From Candidatus Eiseniibacteriota bacterium (GTDB lineage Bacteria > Joyebacterota > Joyebacteria > Joyebacterales > Joyebacteraceae), in the NCBI GenBank assembly GCA_030630395.1, contig DAOVNE010000017.1:1-12631 (forward strand): a DNA stretch of 12,631 nt. The letters are read 5' to 3'. The stretch's first letter is position 1. Each line of letters opens with the position of its first letter. The translations under genes and the position numbers were made by a program. The notes under the pieces are model-generated. The model was not told the origin of the DNA. It made no database searches and saw only the letters and a list, made by a program, of their open reading frames with translations. Positions 1 to 7,352 of this stretch are shown here, in pieces.

Positions 1-88
1 CGTCCATACCTGCATCGATCAGCCTCTCGATGCCCTCTCGCGAATCGCTCGCCGGTCCGATAGTGCAGACTAGCCGAGTCCTTCTCAT
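1..88 (-). CDS. pyk: Pyruvate kinase, N-terminal fragment (runs off window)
   Basis: Only the first 29 codons are inside the window; the gene continues past base 1. The minus strand reads from an ATG at 88-86 and gives LVCTIGPAS followed by [10 protein letters not shown]. These match the opening strand and first helix of pyruvate kinase, usually written TKIVxTIGPAS...LxxLIxAGMxVxRLNFSHG. Pyruvate kinase converts phosphoenolpyruvate and ADP to pyruvate and ATP in the cytosol, the last step of glycolysis. The ATG overlaps the TGA stop of the upstream PAS gene (ATGA), which implies translational coupling. The substrate- and metal-binding residues lie outside the window and cannot be checked. The identification rests on a short but very characteristic stretch. 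Confidence 0.88.
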   Translation of the reverse strand, partial: MRRTRLVCTIGPASDSREGIERLIDAGMD

Positions 89-429
89 CGGTCGTCTCTT
101 TGCTCCGTCCGAGTTTCATAGCGTTCGTAATACCCAAGGAGACGGCCGCCTGCGTCTCTCACAGCCCGCATATGAATCCGCCTCTCCTCGTTCTCAGAGA
201 TCAGGCACTCGTCCTCACCATCCGCGAAACGCGTGAGAACTTCGGCTATCACCCTGCATGATTGCTCGTTGTGACAGTCAAGAAGCGACTGTCCCAGAAG
301 CGCCCGCCCCCTGGAGTAGTGATCGGCGGCCGCGTCGTTCATGTACGTAATCACATGATCCAGCCGCGCAAAGAGAACGGGGTCCTTGAGGCTATTGTGA
401 ATCGCCTCGAGCAGCTGTTCACGCTCCAC
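85..429 (-). CDS. Small single-domain PAS protein
   Basis: This is a 114-residue protein that is essentially one PAS domain. Residues 1-35 ([29 protein letters not shown]) look like the PAS N-cap and first strands. The segment around C52-H53 (LLDCHNEQS) resembles the GxxxxxCHxxxS region of PAS domains found in DUF438-type proteins. The end, [12 protein letters not shown], is the usual final strand. There is no signal peptide, membrane segment, kinase, HTH or cyclase domain, so it would be a soluble cytoplasmic sensor or adaptor. The start is a GTG at 429-427, with AGAGG about 8 bases upstream. It lies 15 bases after the RNase G stop and overlaps the pyruvate kinase start. Ligand (heme, flavin, metabolite or none) and partner are unknown. 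A role in sensing redox or metabolite state for its neighbours is inference only. Confidence 0.8.
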   Translation of the reverse strand: MEREQLLEAIHNSLKDPVLFARLDHVITYMNDAAADHYSRGRALLGQSLLDCHNEQSCRVIAEVLTRFADGEDECLISENEERRIHMRAVRDAGGRLLGYYERYETRTEQRDDR

Positions 430-444
430 GGCATTGACCTCTGG

Positions 445-1977
445 CTAGTCGTTCCTTACCTCGGAGACGAGTTCCTTCCCGGTTCTCGTGGAGAGAATTC
501 TGAACTCCTCTCGATCGAAATTATCGTTGTCTCTGATCTCGATCGGGTGCCCCGTCTCGCGCTCCAGCTGGCGGAGGCGACTATCCTGCTCGGTGAGAAT
601 GTGGACTGCGATCTCTGGAGAGACCTCCAGATCAAGCTTCCTGTCTCTTCTCGTCGTCACGATCCTCCGGACCGCTCTCTCGATAGCCAGCAAGGTCGCA
701 TCCAGCGACGGGACCTTCCCCGTGCCGTCACAGCAAGGGCAGGGATCACTGTAGAGATGCAGGAGGGTCGGGCGCACTCGCTGTCTCGTCATACGCACAA
801 GGCCGAGCTCCCCTATCGGGAAGACCTTGCTCCGGGCACGGTCTCTGGACAGGATCCTCTTCAGCTCCTGAACAACCTTGTTCCGGTTGGACTCTGCCTG
901 CATGTCGATGAAGTCGATGACGACTATCCCGCCGATGTCCCTGAGCCTGAGCTGCCTGCCGATCTCCCGCGCCGCCTCCAGGTTCGTCCGGAGGATGGTC
1001 TCCTCCTGGTTCTTCTTCCCTGTATAGCGTCCGGTGTTGACATCGACCGAGATGAGGGCTTCCGTATGGTCGATGACTATGTAGCCGCCCTTCTTGAAGT
1101 AGACCTTGCGGCGGAAGGTCTTCTCGATCTCCACCTCGATGCCGAGAGCGTCGAAGATGGGCGCGCTGTCCTTGTGGAGTTCCAGCCGGGACTTGAGTTC
1201 CGGAGCAACCATCCTGATGTAGGCTGCGATCTCCTTGTAGCCCTTCCTCGAGTCGATTATCAGTCGATCGACATCTGATGAGAATATGTCCCGAACGAGA
1301 CCGGCAGTGAGACCCATCTCTCTGTGGACGAGCGACGGCGCCACGGCCTTCTCAGCATCCGCGTGAACGCGCCGCCACAGCTTTGTGAGATACTTGGCGT
1401 CTCGCTTTATCTGGCGCTTGCTGGCCCCCTCGGCGACGGTACGAACGATGAAGCCCCCCCACGGCGGGCGAACCTCGCGTGCGATCTCCTTCAGGCGATC
1501 CCGCTCCTCGGTGGACTCGATCTTCCTCGAGACACCGACGGTTCCCGAATAGGGCACGAGCACCATGAATCTCCCGGGGATCGATATCTGCGACGTAACC
1601 CGTGGCCCCTTGGTGCTGATCGGCTCCTTGGTAACCTGAACGACAATCTCCTGGCCCTTCTTCAGAAGGTCCTGAATCGGCGCGCTTGGCGCATCCGGAC
1701 GCTTCCCGTCCTCCACCTCAAGCCCATCGGCGCCCACGAGCGACCCAACCATGTCTCGCATGTCCGAGACGTGCAGAAATGCGCTCTTCTCCATCCCGAT
1801 GTCGATGAATGCCGCCTGCATCCCGGGGAGAACGGCGCCCACGCGACCCTTATAGATGTCGCCCACGATCCGCCCGCCCTCTCCGGCCTCCGCCATCACT
1901 TCGACAAGCTTGTGATCCTCCAGGATCGCTATCCTGGTCTCGGCAGGCGTGTCGTTAACTACGATTTCCTTGTGCAC
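445..1977 (-). CDS. rng: Ribonuclease G/E family endoribonuclease
   Basis: A 510-residue RNase G/E protein that cleaves single-stranded A/U-rich RNA during rRNA maturation and mRNA decay in the cytoplasm. Residues 1-37 form the family's opening segment. An S1-type RNA-binding domain follows at about 38-125 (GDIYKGRVGAVLPGMQAAFIDIG). The catalytic DNase I-like region carries the two acidic metal ligands in VDVNTG (D312) and VIDFIDM (D355, with D358 nearby). The Zn-link motif CPCCDGTG supplies C413 and C416 for dimerisation. The length fits RNase G (about 490-520). The long C-terminal degradosome scaffold of E. coli RNase E is absent. The start is a GTG at 1977-1975 with AGGAG four bases upstream; an overlapping ATG at 1979 is out of frame. 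It follows the fused radical SAM gene, a pairing seen in many bacteria, but rplU/rpmA, often found next, are not here. Confidence 0.96.
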   Translation of the reverse strand: MHKEIVVNDTPAETRIAILEDHKLVEVMAEAGEGGRIVGDIYKGRVGAVLPGMQAAFIDIGMEKSAFLHVSDMRDMVGSLVGADGLEVEDGKRPDAPSAPIQDLLKKGQEIVVQVTKEPISTKGPRVTSQISIPGRFMVLVPYSGTVGVSRKIESTEERDRLKEIAREVRPPWGGFIVRTVAEGASKRQIKRDAKYLTKLWRRVHADAEKAVAPSLVHREMGLTAGLVRDIFSSDVDRLIIDSRKGYKEIAAYIRMVAPELKSRLELHKDSAPIFDALGIEVEIEKTFRRKVYFKKGGYIVIDHTEALISVDVNTGRYTGKKNQEETILRTNLEAAREIGRQLRLRDIGGIVVIDFIDMQAESNRNKVVQELKRILSRDRARSKVFPIGELGLVRMTRQRVRPTLLHLYSDPCPCCDGTGKVPSLDATLLAIERAVRRIVTTRRDRKLDLEVSPEIAVHILTEQDSRLRQLERETGHPIEIRDNDNFDREEFRILSTRTGKELVSEVRND

Positions 1978-2002
1978 ATGTCTCCTGTCATTGGTGCTTC
2001 GT

Positions 2003-2027
2003 CTCGGCCTCTAGTTGGTCAGCCGAG
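2003..2027 (-). promoter_or_regulatory. Hairpin in rng 5' leader
   Basis: On the minus strand CTCGGC (2027-2022) can pair with GCCGAG (2008-2003) across a 13-base loop. It lies in the roughly 95-base leader between the predicted rng promoter and the GTG start, about 20 bases before the ribosome-binding site. No U-tract follows, so it is not a terminator. In E. coli, RNase E controls its own mRNA through structures in the rne leader. A similar feedback role here is inference, and a six-pair stem in G+C-rich DNA could be chance. Confidence 0.4.
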
Positions 2028-2077
2028 CTTTCGGATATCAGCGTCTATGAGCAGTTTACCTCTCTGCTACCACTTTC

Positions 2078-2106
2078 ATTATAGTCATTCAAGCCCCGGC
2101 CTTCAA
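2078..2106 (-). promoter_or_regulatory. Sigma70-type promoter for rng
   Basis: The minus strand carries TTGAAG (2106-2101, 4 of 6 matches to the -35 consensus), a 17-base spacer, and a perfect TATAAT -10 box (2083-2078). Transcription would start near 2071, giving a leader of about 95 bases before the GTG of rng. The -35 box starts 10 bases after the stop of the radical SAM gene and no terminator lies between them. rng, the PAS gene and pyk can therefore be expressed from this promoter in addition to any read-through. This is the clearest promoter in the window. Confidence 0.72.
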
Positions 2107-2116
2107 GCGCGCGAAC

Positions 2117-4729
2117 TCAGAGACTCTCAAGACCGGAGCCGTTCACAATGCGGCTCCTCAGGAGTTCCGTCCTGTGTATGCAGGCCAGCGCCACCCTATC
2201 CCCTCCATCACACAGGAGGAAGAGCACATCTGCAGGCTGCATCGCGCCCTTTCGTCCCATGGCGAGCACGAGGCCCAGAACCAGTGGGTCCTCCTCGATG
2301 ACACGCAACTCCATGATCTGGTCACTCGGTGTGACAAGCTTCTTCTTGCCACGCCGGTCGACCTCAACCTCTTTCGTTCGACGAAGCTCAGCGATCCGGG
2401 CTTCAATCTCCGATATATCGAGACCTTCCAGACATACGACATCGCTCATTGTGTAGCGCGCGGCCGCAGCGTCCGACGATGCAGAGGCTCGCGACTGAAG
2501 CGGCGAGATGGAAACGATGCGAAGCCCCGCCGGGAGCCCCGGCGAGAGCTGCTCACGTATCTCCTGTGAGGTGGTCAGGCGTACAAGCTCGATATCGAAA
2601 ACCTCGGCCTCGCCCGTTGTGCCCACAGGAAGCGACGGTCCGAACGAGATCTTCGGATGCGGGTTGAATCCACGGGAGAAAGCAACCGCGAGTCCTGAGG
2701 CGGTCACGGCACGTGTCACGGCCCGGACGATGTCAAGATGCGAGATGAACCTGAGTTCGCGCTCCTTCGCATAACGGATGCGCCATCTCTCTCCGCTTCC
2801 GCTCGTCCCCCGCTCTTTCCTCGTCCGCCTGCCGAAGGACGCGACACTGTGCTTCTCTTCAGCAGGTTCCGATCTGGCGGGCTGTGGCCTCGCGGGCATT
2901 TCCCGCGATGAACGTCCTTCCTCATCACAGGCGCCGCAATTGAAGCACCCTGATTCCCGACAGTCGGGCGTGGTGATCGCGTCCAGCGCCTTCCTCCGCT
3001 CCGACTGGAGAAACGCCTTCGATGGACCGTTCGAGATGTGATCCCAGTAGAGGGGCGCATCTTCCTCGATAGAATCTGTATACGAGTGTGGATCGATTCC
3101 CGTCTCTTCGAACGCACGCTCCCAGATGCTGTTGTCGAATCGCTCCGTCCAGCCCTCAAGCCGCGCTCCCAGCCTGAATGCGGCCTCGATGACGTGCCCC
3201 AGTCGCCTGTCCCCACGGGCGAAGACTCCCTCCAGAACGGAGATATCCGGGTCCCTCAGGGAGTACTTCACGCCCTTGATCTTGAGAAGCTGCCGAAGAA
3301 GCTCCTCCTTCTCGAGGATCTCGGCCCGGCTATCTTGGGATTCCCACTGAAACGGTGTCCCCACCTTGGGGACAAATGGGGAGATCGACACGTTGAGCTT
3401 CGCTCCCTTGCTGGCGGCTCTGGCCACAGAGCGGACGCGTCGCACGAGTGAGGCTATGGCACGGACGTCGTCCATGGTCTCAGTCGGAAGCCCGATCATG
3501 AAGTAGAGCTTGATGCGATTCCATCCCGAGGAGAAGGCGACATCCACCGTCTTCAGGATGTTCTCCTCGGTCTCATTCTTGTTGATGACGTCCCGCAGTC
3601 GTTCGCTACCCGCCTCCGGAGCGAACGTAAGGCCGGAGCGGCGCACCTTCCCGATTCCTGAGGCTATGTCGATCCCGAAGCTGTCCGCTCTCAATGAGGG
3701 AAGAGCGATGCTGACGCGGCGATCGAAGAGCTTCTCATTGAGTGTCGCAACAAGCTCGCCGAGCCCCGAATAGTCCGACGTGGAGAGGGACATGAGTGAC
3801 ACTTCATCGTAGCCAGTCGCCGCCAGGCCGTCCACGGCGAGCGAGACGAGATCGTTCACCGGGCGTTCCCGGACGGGACGGGTCACCATGCCCGCTTGGC
3901 AGAAGCGACAGCCCCGCGTGCAGCCGCGCATGATCTCGAGTGTCAGACGGTCGTGGGCGATCTCCGTGATGGGCACCACGGGACAGACCGGGTGGCCCAT
4001 TCCGTCGAGAGATATCTCCACCCGCCTCGCAACATGCTCGGGAGCCTTGGGGTTCACGGGCCGCGTCGCCACGTAGCGGTCGTTCTCGTAGGAGGCCTCG
4101 TAGAGTGAGGGAACGTATATCCCGGGGATCCCCGCAGTCCGCACGAGCGTCTCGTCTCTCGACAGCCCGTCCTTGCGACATGAGATGAGACAATCGGCCA
4201 GATCCAGAACCGCGCTCTCGCCGTCACCGACGACCACGAGATCCAGAAACGCAGCCATAGGCTCAGGATTGAATGCGCACGGACCACCGGCCAGAATGAG
4301 GGGATCACCCTCGACGCGGTCAGCCGACCGCACGGGGATTCCGGCGAGATCGATCATCGCGAGAATCGTTGTGTAGTGAAGTTCGTACTGAAGGGTGAAG
4401 CCGATGACGTCGAAGTCGCGCGCCGGCCTGTGGCTCTCCATGGAGTAGAGCGGGACATCTGCGGCCCGCATCAGCTTCTCCATGTCAGTCCAAGCTGCGA
4501 AAGCACGTTCAGCCGCGGTGTCAGGCCTTCGATTGAGAATGTCGTAGAGCACCTTGATCCCAAGGTGCGACATCCCGATCTCGTACACATCAGGGAATGC
4601 GAACAGGAATTCGAGATCAACATCCCCGGTCTCACGCCTGGGGACATTCCTCTCGGACCCGATGTAACGACTGGGCCTCATGACCAGCGGCAGGACCTCG
4701 CGCTCGAGCCTCTCGTAGAATTCGCTCAT
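2117..4729 (-). CDS. Fused B12-binding-like radical SAM protein with DUF2344 domain (TIGR03960 + TIGR03936 types)
   Basis: An 870-residue fusion of two proteins that are often separate neighbouring genes. Residues 1-255 resemble the B12-binding-like N-terminal part of TIGR03960 proteins (DVYEIGMSHLGIKVLYDIL at 47-65, and ILAGGPCAFNPEP at 145-157). The radical SAM core (about 256-460) has the cluster motif C270xxxC274xxC277 in RGCTRGCRFCQAG, and the later motif LTFAPEAGSERLRDVINK. A second cysteine group, C590, C595, C598 and C601, may bind another cluster or metal. A charged, low-complexity linker (about 604-647) leads to a DUF2344 domain (648-870) with ISHLDI, FSRGFNPHPKISFGPSLPVG and EVFDIEL. 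The substrate is not known to me; the usual neighbourhood with RNase G suggests an RNA or translation link, which is inference. The ATG at 4729 follows AGGTAGG about 9 bases upstream. Confidence 0.92.
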   Translation of the reverse strand: MSEFYERLEREVLPLVMRPSRYIGSERNVPRRETGDVDLEFLFAFPDVYEIGMSHLGIKVLYDILNRRPDTAAERAFAAWTDMEKLMRAADVPLYSMESHRPARDFDVIGFTLQYELHYTTILAMIDLAGIPVRSADRVEGDPLILAGGPCAFNPEPMAAFLDLVVVGDGESAVLDLADCLISCRKDGLSRDETLVRTAGIPGIYVPSLYEASYENDRYVATRPVNPKAPEHVARRVEISLDGMGHPVCPVVPITEIAHDRLTLEIMRGCTRGCRFCQAGMVTRPVRERPVNDLVSLAVDGLAATGYDEVSLMSLSTSDYSGLGELVATLNEKLFDRRVSIALPSLRADSFGIDIASGIGKVRRSGLTFAPEAGSERLRDVINKNETEENILKTVDVAFSSGWNRIKLYFMIGLPTETMDDVRAIASLVRRVRSVARAASKGAKLNVSISPFVPKVGTPFQWESQDSRAEILEKEELLRQLLKIKGVKYSLRDPDISVLEGVFARGDRRLGHVIEAAFRLGARLEGWTERFDNSIWERAFEETGIDPHSYTDSIEEDAPLYWDHISNGPSKAFLQSERRKALDAITTPDCRESGCFNCGACDEEGRSSREMPARPQPARSEPAEEKHSVASFGRRTRKERGTSGSGERWRIRYAKERELRFISHLDIVRAVTRAVTASGLAVAFSRGFNPHPKISFGPSLPVGTTGEAEVFDIELVRLTTSQEIREQLSPGLPAGLRIVSISPLQSRASASSDAAAARYTMSDVVCLEGLDISEIEARIAELRRTKEVEVDRRGKKKLVTPSDQIMELRVIEEDPLVLGLVLAMGRKGAMQPADVLFLLCDGGDRVALACIHRTELLRSRIVNGSGLESL

Positions 4730-4807
4730 GCGTCAGAACCTACCTGGCGCGCCGAGGAGGCGCTGCCGGGAAACCGGGAGAATCGAATCCGCATTGAACG
4801 CGCGCTG

Positions 4808-5344
4808 CTACTCGGCAAGAGCGGCGCCGCGCTTCATCGCCTCCCTGTTCAGATTCATGATCTTGTCACCCTTGCCCTCGAGCATCACGTCGAGCGAATC
4901 GAGAAGCGCCTCGACGCTGACGGTTCCGAGCTTGGCGGCAAAGGCCCCCAGCATCACCATGTTGGCGGAACGAGTGCTTCCGACTTCATCGGCCACGTCG
5001 TTCGCCGCGACCTTGAAGATCTCCACATCGTCGCGCTCGACCTCGCGGTCGATCAGTGATGTGTTGTAGAAGATCCAACCACCGGGGCGGACGGTCGACT
5101 CGAACTTGTCCAGCGAAGGACCGTTCATGATGAGAACAACATCCGGTTCCTGTGCCATCGGCGAAGCTATTGCGTCATCCGACACCACCACCGAGCAGTT
5201 GGCCGTTCCTCCACGCATGGCCGCCCCGTACTGCGGAAAGAACGTAGTGTGCTTGTCCTCCATCATGCCGGCCTGCGCCAGGAGCTTCCCCATGAGGACG
5301 ACACCCTGACCACCGAAGCCGGCACATCTTATCTTGCTTATCAT
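4808..5344 (-). CDS. 2-oxoacid:ferredoxin oxidoreductase, gamma subunit
   Basis: A 178-residue gamma subunit of the 2-oxoacid:ferredoxin oxidoreductase family. It opens with the family signature IRCAGFGGQGVVLMGKLLA (residues 5-23). It then has FFPQYGAAMRGGTANCSVVVSD (35-56) and PDVVLIMNGPSLDKFE, both typical of POR/KOR gamma domains. The subunit packs against the TPP-binding alpha/beta pair and helps form the CoA-dependent complex that oxidatively decarboxylates a 2-oxoacid to an acyl-CoA and reduces ferredoxin. The start is ATG 5344-5342, with AGGGGAG 7-8 bases upstream. It is the last of four subunit genes, separated from beta by a 102-base gap that contains a strong hairpin. Confidence 0.93.
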   Translation of the reverse strand: MISKIRCAGFGGQGVVLMGKLLAQAGMMEDKHTTFFPQYGAAMRGGTANCSVVVSDDAIASPMAQEPDVVLIMNGPSLDKFESTVRPGGWIFYNTSLIDREVERDDVEIFKVAANDVADEVGSTRSANMVMLGAFAAKLGTVSVEALLDSLDVMLEGKGDKIMNLNREAMKRGAALAE

Positions 5345-5407
5345 TCGAAGTCTCCCCTGTCGGCCATGGCCGCCGCTTCAGATACTTGCGAGAGCGAGTC
5401 GCCGGCG

Positions 5408-5427
5408 GCGGGTCCACTCGGACCCGC
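5408..5427 (-). promoter_or_regulatory. Perfect hairpin between beta and gamma oxidoreductase genes
   Basis: GCGGGTCC (5408-5415) and GGACCCGC (5420-5427) form a perfect 8-base-pair inverted repeat around a 4-base loop, in the 102-base gap inside the oxidoreductase operon. It lies about 20 bases after the beta-subunit stop. No run of U follows on the transcribed strand, so it is unlikely to be an intrinsic terminator. It could protect the 3' end of a processed beta-subunit mRNA or set subunit ratios. That function is inference. Confidence 0.5.
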
Positions 5428-5446
5428 GATCCGTCGGTCCGCGGTC

Positions 5447-6193
5447 CTACTTCTCAGCGTCGCGGTCACGGAACACGCCGAGTTCGTAGTGCTCAAGCAT
5501 GCTCTCACGAAGCCACTCGAGCGCCTTAACCGGCGTCATGCCCCAGTTGGTCGGGCAGGTCGACACTATCTCGACGAAGCTGTAGCCCTTGCCTTCGATC
5601 ACGTTGCTGAAGGCCTTCTTGAGGTACTTCTTGGTCTTCAGGACGTTCTTCGGTGAATCGACGGAGCCGCGAGCCATGAAGGCGACGCCCGGCAGATCCT
5701 TCAGGAGCTCGCAGACACGAATCGGATATCCCATGATCTCCGCGTCCCGTCCGAGCTGGCACGTCATCGATCTCTGCCCGATGAGCGTTGTCGGCGCCAT
5801 CTGGCCACCCGTCATGCCATAGATTGCGTTGTTCACGAACACGGTCACGAACTGCTCGCCGCGATTCGCCGCGTGAATGGTCTCAGCGGTTCCGATCGCC
5901 GCGAGGTCGCCGTCGCCCTGATAGCAGATTACGAAACTGTCGGGCCTTCCCCGCTTCATCCCAGTGGCCACCGCAGGAGCGCGACCATGTGCAGCCGAAA
6001 TGACATCGAAATTCCAGTACTTGTCGGCGAAGACCGAGCATCCCACCGGTGCGATCCCAATGGTGCGTTCCCTGATACCGAACTCGTCAACGAGTTCGGC
6101 TACCAACCGGTGTATGATGCCGTGCCCGCAACCCGGACAATAGAGCGTCTGTTCGGGCTTCATCGCCTCCGGCATAGTGAATATGCGTTCCAC
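5447..6193 (-). CDS. 2-oxoacid:ferredoxin oxidoreductase, TPP-binding beta subunit
   Basis: A 248-residue beta subunit that binds thiamine pyrophosphate and Mg. The TPP motif is clear: GDGD at 93-96, then 24 residues, then NN at 121-122, continuing as NNAIYGMTGGQMAPTT. CPGCGH at residues 19-24 and PVGCSVFADKYW at 49-60 are further family signatures. The CPGCGH cysteines are typical of beta subunits in this family. The start is a GTG at 6193. Its ribosome-binding site AGGAGG overlaps the TAG stop of the alpha gene, only 11 bases upstream, so the two core catalytic subunits are tightly coupled. An internal ATG at codon 7 (6175) is a possible alternative start. The sequence alone does not separate branched-chain 2-oxoacid from 2-oxoglutarate use. 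Confidence 0.95.
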   Translation of the reverse strand: MERIFTMPEAMKPEQTLYCPGCGHGIIHRLVAELVDEFGIRERTIGIAPVGCSVFADKYWNFDVISAAHGRAPAVATGMKRGRPDSFVICYQGDGDLAAIGTAETIHAANRGEQFVTVFVNNAIYGMTGGQMAPTTLIGQRSMTCQLGRDAEIMGYPIRVCELLKDLPGVAFMARGSVDSPKNVLKTKKYLKKAFSNVIEGKGYSFVEIVSTCPTNWGMTPVKALEWLRESMLEHYELGVFRDRDAEK

Positions 6194-6204
6194 AGACGTT
6201 CCTC

Positions 6205-7293
6205 CTAGAAGTTCCTGATGATCTCGTCACCCTTCGAGCTCATGATCTTCTTGATCTGATCGACAATCGCGGCCTCTTCCGGGATGCCGCCTGCCGTTCT
6301 GCCGTGAAGGTGAACGCGGCACGCGCCGCAGCTCGCCAATCGGACGTCCTCCCACATCTGTCCGAGGCTCATCTCGACCGCGAGCATGTTGTCGACCGAG
6401 CCTGCGATCTCGCCCAGGCGCTTCTCGGGGAACGGCCAGAGCGTGATCGGACGGTGAAGCCCGACCTTGATGCCCTCTGCTCGGGCCATCTCCATAGCTG
6501 ACTTCGCGACTCTCGCTGAGGTTCCGTATGCGACCATGACGATGTCGGCATCGTCCACGGAGGTCTCCTCGAACCGCACCTCTTTCTCCACTATCTCGTC
6601 GTACTTCCTCTGGAGCTTGAGATTGTGCTCCTCGAGTTCCCCGTCCCCGAGATAGACCGACGTCGTCCAGAGCGGCTCCTTGGTGGCGGGATCGCCCAGC
6701 CTCCATGCCGCCTTTGACGGGAGGTCGCCGGGATCCTTGTATTCGTTGAGAACCAGCGGCTCCATCATCTGCCCGAGGATACCGTCCGTCGCCAAGAGCA
6801 CCGGAATGCGATACCTGTCGGCCATGTCGAAGCCCAGCATCGTGTAGTCGTACTGCTCCTGCACGTCGCTCGGAGCATAGACCAGAACCCTGTAGTCACC
6901 GTGTCCGCCGCCCTTCGTGCATTGGAAGTAGTCGGCCTGCGACGGTGCAATGTTGCCGAGACCCGGGCCACCCCTCATCACGTTCACGAAGAAGAGCGGT
7001 AGCTCGGCGCCGGCGGTGTACGAGATGCCCTCCTGCTTGAGACTGATGCCCGGTCCTGACGATGATGTCATCGTTCGAACGCCGACGGCAGCGGCGCCGA
7101 AACACATATTGATAGCCGCGATCTCACTCTCGCTCTGAATGAAGACCCTGCCCTCTTCGAGCATTCGCTTCGACATGTAGGCCGTGAGTTCGTTCTGCGG
7201 CGTGATGGGGTAACCGAAGTAACACTGGCAGCCCGCCTGAACGGCGGCCTCACCAATGGCCTCGTTGCCCTTCATCAGTACCTTTCCACTCAT
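6205..7293 (-). CDS. vorB: 2-oxoacid:ferredoxin oxidoreductase, alpha subunit (VorB type)
   Basis: A 362-residue alpha subunit. Family signatures include KVLMKGNEAIGEAAVQAGC (4-22), YPITPQNE (28-35), SESEIAAINM (54-63), SSSGPGISLKQEGISY (77-92) and MRGGPGLGNIAPSQADYFQ (106-124). These agree best with the VorB form annotated as 2-ketoisovalerate (3-methyl-2-oxobutanoate):ferredoxin oxidoreductase. Similar sequences are also labelled KorA (2-oxoglutarate), so the substrate is not settled. The enzyme would make acyl-CoA, CO2 and reduced ferredoxin, or run reductively in anaerobes. I chose ATG 7293-7291, which has GGGAGGGG about 7 bases upstream and begins exactly where family similarity begins. 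Reading the frame back to 7416 would add 41 unrelated residues overlapping the ferredoxin gene. Confidence 0.94.
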   Translation of the reverse strand: MSGKVLMKGNEAIGEAAVQAGCQCYFGYPITPQNELTAYMSKRMLEEGRVFIQSESEIAAINMCFGAAAVGVRTMTSSSGPGISLKQEGISYTAGAELPLFFVNVMRGGPGLGNIAPSQADYFQCTKGGGHGDYRVLVYAPSDVQEQYDYTMLGFDMADRYRIPVLLATDGILGQMMEPLVLNEYKDPGDLPSKAAWRLGDPATKEPLWTTSVYLGDGELEEHNLKLQRKYDEIVEKEVRFEETSVDDADIVMVAYGTSARVAKSAMEMARAEGIKVGLHRPITLWPFPEKRLGEIAGSVDNMLAVEMSLGQMWEDVRLASCGACRVHLHGRTAGGIPEEAAIVDQIKKIMSSKGDEIIRNF

Positions 7294-7315
7294 GCCAAGC
7301 CCCTCCCGAACGCGA

Positions 7316-7350
7316 GGTCTCCCTTGGGGAAACGATTCCCCCAGGAGACC
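7316..7350 (-). promoter_or_regulatory. Long hairpin between ferredoxin and vorB genes
   Basis: The 59-base gap between the ferredoxin and alpha genes is mostly one inverted repeat. The outer stem is GGTCTCC (7316-7322) with GGAGACC (7344-7350). The inner stem is GGGGAA (7326-7331) with TTCCCC (7336-7341) around a 4-base loop. A small internal loop joins the two stems, giving 13 base pairs. No U-tract follows, and translation of vorB resumes about 20 bases later. It therefore looks like an mRNA-processing or stability element rather than a full terminator. Raising ferredoxin output relative to the other subunits is a plausible but untested effect. Confidence 0.6.
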
Positions 7351-7352
7351 AT

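Noticed and set aside
262..1278. 338-codon open frame on the plus strand opposite rng
   Set aside because: It lies entirely opposite the PAS and RNase G genes, shows no recognisable domain, and is the kind of antisense frame that G+C-rich codon use creates.
4749..4763. GCGCC/GGCGC 5-bp stem upstream of the radical SAM gene
   Set aside because: Short, and in very G+C-rich sequence where such stems are common; no U-tract and no sign of regulation.
4376..5059. 227-codon plus-strand frame spanning the radical SAM start and gamma subunit
   Set aside because: It crosses two well-supported minus-strand genes and has no ribosome-binding or domain support.
5361..5372. 12-base palindrome CGGCCATGGCCG upstream of the gamma subunit
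   Set aside because: It has no loop, so it is not a useful RNA hairpin, and a G+C-rich palindrome of this length has little support as an operator without other copies.
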